A stretch of DNA of 64,000 nucleotides from Paenibacillus pabuli (lineage in GTDB: Bacteria; Bacillota; Bacilli; Paenibacillales; Paenibacillaceae), in NCBI RefSeq assembly GCF_039831995.1, contig NZ_JBDOIO010000005.1:992001-1056000 (forward strand). Reading direction: 5' to 3'. A model generated the notes under the pieces. That model was not told where the DNA came from and ran no database searches. It saw only the letters and a program-made list of their open reading frames with translations. Positions 20,572-28,550 of this stretch are shown here, piece by piece; positions within the stretch are counted from its first letter, which is position 1, and each line of letters opens with the position of its first letter. A program made the translations under genes and the position numbers.

Positions 20572-23500
20572 ATGTTGAACTTCGATTTTTTAAAAGAGAA
20601 ACAGTCATTTACTAGCTTTGCCAATGCCTGCTTTGAAGCGGAAAAGGCGATGCAAGTTAGCCCGGCCACGGTTGCGATTTTATCGCGCCGTGCGCTCGAG
20701 CTTGCGGTCAAATGGGTGTATCAGTTTGATAACGATGTGAGAATACCCTATCAGGATAACCTCTCAAGCTTGATTCATAATCGTCACTTTTTAGGCATCA
20801 TTGATGAAGAACTGTTGCCGATGATGAAATATGTGGTGAAGCTTGGTAATGCAGCTGTACATACGAATGTGGCAATTACTCGCGATGAAGCGGTGTTGTC
20901 TTTACATAATTTACATCAGTTTGTGGCATGGATTGATTATTGTTACGCAGAGGAATATACCGCATCAATGTTTGATGAGGCGTTACTGTATGATGCAGTA
21001 TACAAGCGAGAGCGTCCAGAGGAACTAAGTGATTTATATGATAAGCTAAGTGCTAAGGATCAGTCACTTGAAGAGCTTCGTAAGCAGAATGAAGAACTCC
21101 GGGCACAACTTACCGCTAATCGTGTAGATTCACAACGAGATTACAATTTTGATGTCGATATGATTTCAGAATTTGAGACGCGTAAACGCTATATCGATTT
21201 AGATTTAAAGTTAGCTGGTTGGGAAATTGGTAGAAACGTTGAGGAAGAATATCCGGTAACAGGCATGCCAAATGCAAAAGGTGAAGGTTACGTAGATTAT
21301 GTGTTACGCGGTACAAATGGTAAAATATTAGCTGTTGTTGAAGCGAAACGTACTTCACGTGATCCCAAACAAGGACGTAACCAAGCAAAACTATATGCAG
21401 ATTGTGTAGAGCAGATACAAGGGTTACGGCCCGTCATCTTTTATACAAACGGCTTTGAAACGCATATTTGGCATGATCAATATGCAGCACGTAAAGTGTC
21501 AGGATTTTATACACAAGATGAGCTACAATTATTAATCGACCGTCGCCAAATCAAGCATCCTTTAACGAATATTGAAATAGATGAGGATATTACAAACCGA
21601 TATTATCAAAAAAAAGCGATTCTAGCGATTTGTAATACGTTCAGTAACAACCAACGGAAAGGCTTACTCGTTATGGCAACAGGCAGTGGTAAAACACGTA
21701 CAGCGATCTCATTAGTCGATGTTTTAACTAAAAATTATTGGGTGAAAAATGTACTGTTTCTTGCGGATCGTACATCTTTAGTGAAGCAAGCGTTTCGTAA
21801 CTTCAACACAATTCTTCCGAACTTATCATTAAGCAATATGCTTGAAAAAAATTCGAACCCCGAAGCTGCCCGTATGGTGTTCTCGACATATCCAACGATG
21901 ATGAATGCGATTGATGAAGTGAAGCGTAAGGACGGCAACCGTTTATTTACGATAGGGCATTTCGATTTAATTATTATTGACGAATCACACCGTTCAATCT
22001 ATCAGAAGTATAAAAGCATTTTCGATTATTTCGATGGGATGCTTGTCGGTTTAACCGCAACGCCAAAGGATGAACTTGATAAAAATACGTACACGATTTT
22101 TGATTTAGAAAACGGCGTACCGACCTTTGCCTATGAATTAGCGACGGCTGTAGAGGATGGCTACTTAGTTGATTATCGTACACGAGAAACCACGTTGAGA
22201 ATTTTAGATGATGGTATTCGTTATGATAATTTATCCGAGGAAGAAAAAGAAGAGTTTGAAGAGATTTTTGAAGATGAACCGCAAGTAAAGGATATTGATA
22301 GCTCAGCCATTAATCATTTTGTATTTAACAAGAACACAATTGATCATGTGTTAAATGACTTAATGGAATATGGCTTGAAGGTTGAAGGTGGAGACAAGTT
22401 AGGGAAGACTATTATTTTCGCCAAAAACCACAAGCATGCGATGGAGATCAAAAAACGCTTTGACTTGAAATTCTCAAAATACGGTGGTGATTTTGCTGAA
22501 GTAATCGATTATAGTGTGGAATATTATCAGACGCTTATAGATGACTTCTCAACCCCAGACAAGATGCCACAAATTGCTATTTCGGTTGATATGCTAGATA
22601 CGGGAATTGATGTGCCGGATGTATTAAACTTAGTCTTCTTTAAAAAAATGCGTTCAAAAACAAAGTTCTGGCAAATGATTGGACGCGGAACACGTCTTCG
22701 TGAAGACTTATTTGGACCAGGATTGAATAAGAGCTACTTCTTAATATTTGATTATTTGAGAAATTTTGAATATTTCCGTGTGAACGAAAAAGGTGAAGAA
22801 GCCAAAATAACTCAAACGTTAACAGAAAGGTTATTTAATACAAAGGTTGACATTGTACGTGAATTACAATCAATTCAATATCAAGAAGCACCGTTTATAT
22901 CTTATCGAGAACAGCTATTGGAGGAAATTGTATCGGATGTCCGAGCATTAGACGATGAGAATTTTCGAGTGCACCAATACTTACAATATGTGCACAGGTA
23001 TCAAAATAAGGAGATCTGGAGAGCTTTATCAGTCGTGCAGACCAATGAAGTGAAAGAAAATATTTCAACGTTGATTACACCGATTGAAGATGATGAGTTA
23101 GCCAAACGCTTTGATCTTTTAATGCTAACGATTGAATTAGCAAGTTTGCAGTCGAATAATGCCACAAAGCCAATTCGCCGAGTTATCGATACAGCCGAAG
23201 CACTTTCAAAACTGGGGACAATTCCACAAGTATTAGCACAAAAAGATTTGATTGATGATGTACGGACGATGGAATTTTGGGAAGAGGTTTCGCTTGTTGA
23301 TCTAGAAAGGGTACGTATTGCACTACGCGATTTAATTCGCTATATTGAGCGTTCGGGTCAGAAAATCTACTACACGGATTTCCAAGATGAAGTGTTAACT
23401 GTTGCAGAAAATACGTCGATTTATAATGTGAATGACTTACAAAGCTATCGTAAAAAGGTAGAGCATTACTTAAAAGAGCATCAACATGAGGCTACATTAG

Positions 23501-23940
23501 CGATATATAAGCTACGTAACAATAAACCATTAACGAAGCAAGATGTAGAATACTTAGAGCAAATTTTGTGGAGTGAACTTGGTTCCAAAGAACAGTACGA
23601 AAAAGACTATGGAGATACCCCTGTCACAAAGCTTGTTCGTAAAATTGTCGGTCTTGACCGCCAAGCTGCTGTTAAAGCATTTTCAACATTTATTTCTGAA
23701 CAGAACTTGAACTTACAACAAACGAAATTCGTTGAGTTGATCATTGACTACATCGTTAAGAATGGCACATTAGAACGCCAAGCATTGCAGCAAGATCCGT
23801 TTAGTTCAATAGGTGGCATCATGGTTGTGTTCAAGGACCAGCTTCCAAAGGCTCGAGGAATTTTAGATATCATCGACCATATCAACCGTAATGCGGAGGA
23901 TATTTCTAAAGACTATTCACAAAGTCCTTTTGCATATTAG
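20572..23940 (+). CDS. hsdR: Type I restriction-modification system, restriction/translocase subunit HsdR
   Basis: 1122 aa behind AGGAG. An N-terminal DUF4145-like helical domain (1-130) precedes a coiled-coil, then a PD-(D/E)xK nuclease core (GYVDYVLRG ... VVEAKRTS, about 240-260). Next comes an SF2 translocase with Walker A MATGSGKTRTA (about 367), DESHRS (about 469) and GRGTRLRED (about 705), and a C-terminal domain of the EcoEI_R type. The complex cuts unmodified DNA after ATP-driven translocation, defending against phages. All key motifs are present, so the system looks intact. Confidence 0.95.
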   Translation: MLNFDFLKEKQSFTSFANACFEAEKAMQVSPATVAILSRRALELAVKWVYQFDNDVRIPYQDNLSSLIHNRHFLGIIDEELLPMMKYVVKLGNAAVHTNVAITRDEAVLSLHNLHQFVAWIDYCYAEEYTASMFDEALLYDAVYKRERPEELSDLYDKLSAKDQSLEELRKQNEELRAQLTANRVDSQRDYNFDVDMISEFETRKRYIDLDLKLAGWEIGRNVEEEYPVTGMPNAKGEGYVDYVLRGTNGKILAVVEAKRTSRDPKQGRNQAKLYADCVEQIQGLRPVIFYTNGFETHIWHDQYAARKVSGFYTQDELQLLIDRRQIKHPLTNIEIDEDITNRYYQKKAILAICNTFSNNQRKGLLVMATGSGKTRTAISLVDVLTKNYWVKNVLFLADRTSLVKQAFRNFNTILPNLSLSNMLEKNSNPEAARMVFSTYPTMMNAIDEVKRKDGNRLFTIGHFDLIIIDESHRSIYQKYKSIFDYFDGMLVGLTATPKDELDKNTYTIFDLENGVPTFAYELATAVEDGYLVDYRTRETTLRILDDGIRYDNLSEEEKEEFEEIFEDEPQVKDIDSSAINHFVFNKNTIDHVLNDLMEYGLKVEGGDKLGKTIIFAKNHKHAMEIKKRFDLKFSKYGGDFAEVIDYSVEYYQTLIDDFSTPDKMPQIAISVDMLDTGIDVPDVLNLVFFKKMRSKTKFWQMIGRGTRLREDLFGPGLNKSYFLIFDYLRNFEYFRVNEKGEEAKITQTLTERLFNTKVDIVRELQSIQYQEAPFISYREQLLEEIVSDVRALDDENFRVHQYLQYVHRYQNKEIWRALSVVQTNEVKENISTLITPIEDDELAKRFDLLMLTIELASLQSNNATKPIRRVIDTAEALSKLGTIPQVLAQKDLIDDVRTMEFWEEVSLVDLERVRIALRDLIRYIERSGQKIYYTDFQDEVLTVAENTSIYNVNDLQSYRKKVEHYLKEHQHEATLAIYKLRNNKPLTKQDVEYLEQILWSELGSKEQYEKDYGDTPVTKLVRKIVGLDRQAAVKAFSTFISEQNLNLQQTKFVELIIDYIVKNGTLERQALQQDPFSSIGGIMVVFKDQLPKARGILDIIDHINRNAEDISKDYSQSPFAY

Positions 23941-24009
23941 GTAAATCCTTGCTTATATGATGACGCCAATTGTATTTTTGCTAAGCTGGGGTTCACCTCC
24001 ACCAACCTG

Positions 24010-24042
24010 AACACCATCCATTAAGGATGGTGTTTTCGTTAT
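24010..24042 (+). terminator. Terminator after hsdR
   Basis: AACACCATCC and GGATGGTGTT pair around a 5-base loop and are followed by TTCGTTATATTT. Confidence 0.75.
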
Positions 24043-24203
24043 ATTTAGGACATAATTGTAATAGACGTGTTTTAAGGGGAATTTTAATAGGATTATGCGG
24101 TGCATAATCCTATGTTATACTTAATAAGTACAATATCTTTTGAAAAATCAAACTTCACATTTCTATATATAAATTCATTGGACAAGGAGTACATTGACTA
24201 ACT

Positions 24204-25265
24204 ATGCATGATGATCAGACTGTATTGCACCACAAATTAATTATAATTGGCGCAAGCGCATCAGGATTCATGGCCGCCGTTAATGCGTGAGATTTAGGTA
24301 TTGATACCGCCGTTCTGGAGGGGAATGACCGGATTGGGAAGATAATCTCCATGACAGGCGACGGTTGTTGTAATATTACGAACGATTCCACTGTGATGGA
24401 TACGGATAACGAAGCGGTGGCTTTGTCGCGCAGGTATTCAGCAGGCAGGCTGAATTTACGCTGCCAGTGCTACAACAATTCGGCATCGGTCAAACCATTG
24501 ATTTTTTTCATGTGCTCGGGCTGCCGCTTACGAAATTAAAAGAGAGTTTAATGTACTCGATGTCACTACAGGCGGTATCTGTGGTGGATATTTTCGAGCT
24601 TGCTCTAGAGGAGCTGAACATTCCGGTATACCTAAAAACAAAGTGCTCGATGTCACCGTATCTGCAGACCATCCGCAATTTAAAATTACATGCCGAACGG
24701 AAACAGAGGAGCAGGTGGGCTACACTAGCGAATATCTGTTTCTCTGTACGGGTGGTCTTACCTGCCGGAATGCGGGGACGGATGGGTCCGGATATACAAT
24801 CGCCCAGCAAATGGGGCATTCCTTGGGGGAGCCTGTTCCGGCCCTCGTGCAATTGAAGGTGAAATATCCATATCAGAAGGCAATTTCCGTTACAAAACTC
24901 CAAGGATGAGCCGACATCCTCGTGAACGGCAAAGTCGCAAGCAGTGAAACAGGGCGGAATACATTACACCGATTACGGCTTCTCCAGTCCCACCGATACT
25001 ACAGCTTGGCTGGACGGCAGCCGTTCATCTCGCGAAAGGGAACACCCTATCTATCTATCAATTTGATGCCGAACCGCACGGAGGAATAGGTTATCGAATT
25101 TCTGGAGACGAATCAGGGGAAGTTCCCGCACCGAAGGTTCACGGAGCTTTGTCAGTTTTCTACACAAGAAAATCATCTGCGTCCTGCTAAAGGAAGCGAA
25201 GGTTGATCAAGAGCCTAGGCCTGGAGCTTTGATTATTCCGCCGCGAAGGCAATTACTGATCAACT
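24204..25265 (+). pseudogene. Degraded HI0933/BaiN-type FAD-dependent oxidoreductase
   Basis: The reading starts with LIIIGASASGFMAAVNA (FAD-binding GxGxxG-like) and is broken by a TGA at codon 29. It continues through MTGDGCCNITN (family pattern GxGRCNxTN), then in other frames FLCTGGLTCRNAGTDGSGY and SPVPPILQLG near 24990. Several stops and frameshifts are present, so it is inactive. It lies between the hsd operon and a possible fifth ssrA remnant. Confidence 0.75.
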
Positions 25266-25363
25266 TGGCAGGCATAGTGTATAAAGATGGATAGTTGTTT
25301 GGCGCTCACACAGGAACCACGCATTGGCGAATTGTGGTTTTGAACAGCCACGCTTCGCCTTCA

Positions 25364-25396
25364 TTAGAGCGAAACCAGTTGTTCTGGTTGGTGGTT
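25364..25396 (+). repeat. Possible fifth remnant of the ssrA downstream flank
   Basis: CATTAGAGCGAAAC (25364-25377) and TTCTGGTTGGTGG (25384-25396) are identical to 27799-27812 and 27837-27849, the junction and terminator just after the last ssrA copy. The preceding CGCCTT resembles the end of the ssrA acceptor arm, but the rest of the repeat is missing. Confidence 0.55.
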
Positions 25397-25404
25397 TTTT
25401 TATT
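25375..25404 (+). terminator. Terminator in the fifth ssrA-flank remnant
   Basis: AACCAG and CTGGTT pair around TTGTT; a long T run follows after GGTGG. Confidence 0.6.
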
Positions 25405-25444
25405 TATGATATAATGTTGATTAATTTAGATTGGGGGACTCAAG

Positions 25445-25642
25445 ATGTTTAATAATCGAGAACAGCTCCAAGAAATTTTATAAAAGGCGAATAAACATGC
25501 ACGGAAGCAAGCCAAAGAATCAGGCGCTTCTATTTATTATATAAAGAATAACAAACGTGTTCGTGAAGATGCTGAAGGTAATAAATTTGAAATTACTTTT
25601 GATGCGGCCGGTAAACGTCAGGAATTCGAGTATCATGAGTGA
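25445..25642 (+). pseudogene. Small partner protein of a zeta-type toxin, interrupted
   Basis: The frame reads MFNNREQLQEIL, a TAA at codon 13 (25481), then KANKHARKQAKESG through FDAAGKRQEFEYHE to a TGA at 25640. Its length (about 65 codons), its 8-base overlap with the next frame and its position before a zeta-like kinase suggest an antitoxin or cognate partner. The internal stop makes it a likely pseudogene. Confidence 0.5.
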
Positions 25643-26178
25643 AATAAAACCAGTTATGAATGTGTTTACTGGAACCAATGGAGCAGGGAAAAGTACTCTC
25701 AGCATGCAAATGAGAGATTGGCTGGCAAGTTGGTTGATCCAGATCAGATTGCAAGACAGTTAAAGCCAGAGGATCCGCGTAGTGCTGACCTTTCTGCTGG
25801 AAGGGATGCTGGGAAAAGAATCCGATCACTCAGAAAAAAGTGGCGAAAACTTTGCTATTGAAACAACATTATCTGGACCATTGGTTTTGAAACATATGGA
25901 AATTGCTAAAGAAAACCGCTATGAAATTGTTGTGTGTTACATCGACCTATAAGATGTACAAATGCATATAGACCGTGTAGCTTCTCGTGTCGAGCAGGAG
26001 GACTTTGGATTGCTGAAGAGGATATTTGTTTGGATACGGTCAGTCATTGCAGAACCTTAGACCCGCTCTGGCCATCGCAGACCAGGTTACCATCATTGAT
26101 AATACATATGAGCCTCTAATTGTTGCAGAAATCACTCAGGGTGACTTGATCTATTTTGTGGAGTTCATATCTGCTTGA
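25635..26178 (+). pseudogene. Zeta-toxin-like P-loop kinase, frameshifted
   Basis: The Walker A FTGTNGAGKST lies at about residues 11-21. LVDPDQIARQLKPEDPRSA, AIETTLSG, IAKENRYEIVVCYIDL, WIAEEDI and VTIIDNTYEPL appear in successive frames in the order seen in zeta/COG4185 proteins. At least three frameshifts and a stop are needed to join them, so the toxin is dead. Zeta toxins phosphorylate UDP-N-acetylglucosamine or related substrates. Confidence 0.65.
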
Positions 26179-26203
26179 GCTAAATCTGTTTTGGTTAGAT
26201 ATT

Positions 26204-26281
26204 GATACTCAGGTGACATCAAAACTGTGACTACACCCATAGAAGCTTAGATCTCGCTATCTTCGGAAGGGGGTTCGACTC
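26204..26281 (+). repeat. ssrA 3'-end repeat, copy 3 (truncated)
   Basis: GATACTCAGGTGACATC... to GGGGGTTCGACTC aligns with the ssrA 3' end, but the acceptor strand CGCCTCCA is lost and AT-rich sequence follows. It separates the zeta relic from the RelA/SpoT module. Confidence 0.88.
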
Positions 26282-26285
26282 ATAT

Positions 26286-26330
26286 AAAAAAGTAATTATG
26301 CCTGATAAAGGTATGATTACTTTTTTTGTA
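26286..26330 (+). terminator. Terminator directly after ssrA copy 3
   Basis: AAAAAAGTAATTATGCCT and AGGTATGATTACTTTTTT pair with one mismatch around GATAA, followed by TTTGTA. Confidence 0.8.
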
Positions 26331-26477
26331 TATGTATAAAGTCTTTGTGAAGGACTACTATTGAGTAAATTGAATAACATTATTAAACTTATTGGAGCTA
26401 AATGGGCATGCAGGATTTTTGTTTATTATTGAAGAAGTACTATTAGACATAAATTTAAGACGAGGAGTGTCTCATTA

Positions 26478-27737
26478 ATGAATAAAGATCAACTTATTAT
26501 TGAATGTATAGATTTGTATCGGAGAGAAAAAAAACAATTTCAACTTTTTTTGAACTCAATACGGGATTTTTTTGAATTAGATCCTCCAATTAATGAGACG
26601 AGCCAATCAGTTATTCATTCTATAAAGTATCGTTTAAAAGACGAGGATCATTTAGCCGAGAAAGTTAATCGGAAAAGTTCCACTGGTAATCCGATAAATG
26701 TTAATAATTTATTTAGTAGAGTAACCGATTTGGCTGGTTTACGCATACTCCATCTATATCAGGATCAGTTTCCAATTATACATGAAAAAATAATGAATAA
26801 GGTTAGATCGAAAGATTGGTATTTTGTGGAGCCGCCGAAAGCTTATACTTGGGATCCAGAAACTGTTAATTTTTTTAGTGGTTTAGGTATACAATGTGAA
26901 CAAAAGGAGAGTTATTACACAAGTATTCATTATTTAGTAAAACAAAAGGATGATACCTCTATTATTTGTGAAATTCAAGTTCGTACGCTTTTTGAAGAGA
27001 TCTGGGGAGAAATTGATCACTCGATTAATTATCCCCAATCAATTGATAGTGTTGCATGTAAGGAACAAATTCGTGTTCTTTCTAAGCTAGTATCTACAGG
27101 AACTAGATTGGCTGATTCTATTTTTAGAACCTATAATGACTACAAAACACAGGTTAAAGAAATACAAGATGAGGAGCCAATTAATTTTAATGAGGACATA
27201 CATAAAAATTCTAATAGTAAGCTAAAAGCTCATGAGTCGAAGGTGGTTCAACAATATCTACTAACAGGTAATAGTAATTGGTTTGATCAAGTAGCTTCAG
27301 ATTTAAATAAAGTTATAGGTGCTACATTTATGTGGCCAAATGGTTACTGGCCTTTTGAAAAAATAGCATCAAAAGCTAAGCCACAATCAGGAGACTATTT
27401 TGTAGTGGGGTACAAAAATGCTAGTGAAAAAATTGTGGGTGTTATAAAGTATGCAGGGATAAAATCACTAACAGATATTATTGCTGAGAATGAACTAGCA
27501 CCAAACGAAAGAATAACTAATGGATTTAGTGACGTAAATAATTTAAGGAAATTTGTTAACAATAGAAGAGAGGTAGGTTGTATTACTATTGAAAATATTA
27601 GGATGGTCGCGAATGATGAGTATAATCATGAATTTGGAGAGTTTAAAGAAACGTACGCAGTCCGACAGAACAGTTTATTTATACATAGAATTGGTGTAGA
27701 TGTTAATAACGAATTTAGGGTGACATCAAAACTGTGA
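26478..27737 (+). CDS. Single-gene RelA/SpoT-domain (p)ppGpp-type synthetase / possible toxSAS
   Basis: 419 aa. The N-terminal half is a RelA/SpoT nucleotidyltransferase fold: SIKYRLKDEDHLAEK (48-62), the Mg-binding D84 in TDLAGLRIL, YYTSIHY (146-152) and the catalytic E165 in CEIQVRTLFEEIW, with DHSINY at 180-185. All core residues are present, but Y replaces the usual G before YxSxH. No HD hydrolase domain precedes it. Residues 230-419 match no domain I recognise. Such enzymes make (p)ppGpp or, as toxSAS/CapRel-type toxins, modify nucleotides or tRNA to stop growth on phage infection. No separate antitoxin ORF is visible. The last five codons (VTSKL) and the stop lie in the ssrA repeat. Confidence 0.85.
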   Translation: MNKDQLIIECIDLYRREKKQFQLFLNSIRDFFELDPPINETSQSVIHSIKYRLKDEDHLAEKVNRKSSTGNPINVNNLFSRVTDLAGLRILHLYQDQFPIIHEKIMNKVRSKDWYFVEPPKAYTWDPETVNFFSGLGIQCEQKESYYTSIHYLVKQKDDTSIICEIQVRTLFEEIWGEIDHSINYPQSIDSVACKEQIRVLSKLVSTGTRLADSIFRTYNDYKTQVKEIQDEEPINFNEDIHKNSNSKLKAHESKVVQQYLLTGNSNWFDQVASDLNKVIGATFMWPNGYWPFEKIASKAKPQSGDYFVVGYKNASEKIVGVIKYAGIKSLTDIIAENELAPNERITNGFSDVNNLRKFVNNRREVGCITIENIRMVANDEYNHEFGEFKETYAVRQNSLFIHRIGVDVNNEFRVTSKL

Positions 27738-27804
27738 CTACACCCGTAGAAGCTTATGTGTTGTTATCTTCGGACAGGGGTTCGACTCCCCTTGCCTCCA
27801 TTAG
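27718..27804 (+). repeat. ssrA 3'-end repeat, copy 4 (attR-like)
   Basis: 87 bases differing from copy 1 at two positions (both C to T). It is probably the displaced original 3' end of ssrA or the most recent integration junction. It supplies the 3' end of the RelA/SpoT gene. Confidence 0.92.
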
Positions 27805-27819
27805 AGCGAAACAACAAGA

Positions 27820-27855
27820 AAGCCATCAGCCAGAAATTCTGGTTGGTGGCTTTTC
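27820..27855 (+). terminator. Terminator after ssrA copy 4
   Basis: AAGCCATCAGCCAG and CTGGTTGGTGGCTT pair around AAATT and are followed by TTCTG. It is likely the ancestral ssrA terminator and may also serve the convergent lipoprotein gene. Confidence 0.75.
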
Positions 27856-27904
27856 TGTTTATATGAAGCGCAACCTGTTAACTATTGATGAGCCATCTAC
27901 TTCC

Positions 27905-28342
27905 TCATAAACCCTTAATAACCTCTACATATCGATCAAACTCGGTTTGACTCATTTGGTCACTCATCTGCAAAAGAATATTATCTTGGGCATAGGCATG
28001 CGAATTAGGCATTAGCGTTGATTTTCCGGGTTCCTCGTAAAAATCCTTCAGTTTCTCAAGATCGGTTTTATCCTCAAACAAGAATAGATACCCACCCTCA
28101 CCTTCACCCAGAGCTGGCACCAAAATGCGCTGCACATCTTTAAAACCTAAGTTAGCCAATGCGTGTTCCTCACTGATAGTCTGCGTTGGAGTTTCGACCT
28201 TAAGACCAGCCTCTTGGAACTCGGTGACAATATCATCAAGAGTAATCGCAGACTCACTCTCATTCGAAGAGCAGGCAGCAGTTATGCTTAGAATGAGGCC
28301 TAATACGAAAACCCAACCAATGTATTTTCTCAAGTCATTCAT
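27905..28342 (-). CDS. Putative lipoprotein of unknown function
   Basis: 145 aa. A charged start and a hydrophobic stretch end in the lipobox SITAAC (Cys24), so the mature protein is anchored outside the membrane. The remainder is small and acidic, with VETPTQTISEEHALANLGFK and a GEGEGGYLFLFED strand. I recognise no family. A CAGGAG ribosome site precedes the ATG. It is the first chromosomal gene after the island and points toward it. Confidence 0.75.
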   Translation of the reverse strand: MNDLRKYIGWVFVLGLILSITAACSSNESESAITLDDIVTEFQEAGLKVETPTQTISEEHALANLGFKDVQRILVPALGEGEGGYLFLFEDKTDLEKLKDFYEEPGKSTLMPNSHAYAQDNILLQMSDQMSQTEFDRYVEVIKGL

Positions 28343-28550
28343 TCTCCTGTTGAAAAATATAAGTAAGTATAGTTTAACATAATTGGATATTTTTAATTAT
28401 AAAATGCCGTTTATTCTTCATATCTACTCTTAATACTTAACTCCAACAAACTAGCATACCCTTATATAGTGTCTCTTATCTTGAATTTTGCTTCGTATCA
28501 AAGAGTCATTTATAATGAAAAGCTAGACTAGACTGCGTTAGGAGGAAACA

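Larger units (their letters stand above)
15307..27804. mobile_element. Genomic island integrated in the ssrA 3' end, with tandem ssrA-derived repeats
   Basis: About 12.4 kb bounded by near-identical 87-bp ssrA 3' ends. Internal degenerate copies at 17522 and 26204 and a trace at 25364 divide it into modules: a HEPN-motif pair, hsdMSR plus relics, a broken zeta-type toxin pair, and a RelA/SpoT-domain gene. Base composition is clearly more AT-rich than the flanks. The 3' end of ssrA is a well-known integration target for tyrosine recombinases, but no recombinase gene is visible here. Confidence 0.85.

Noticed and set aside
15390..27804. A CRISPR array
   Set aside because: The four ssrA-end repeats are kilobases apart and gene-separated. 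No short regularly spaced repeats or cas genes occur anywhere in the window.
15390..27804. An intact prophage
   Set aside because: No integrase, terminase, portal, capsid or lysis genes are visible; only defence-like cargo and relics.
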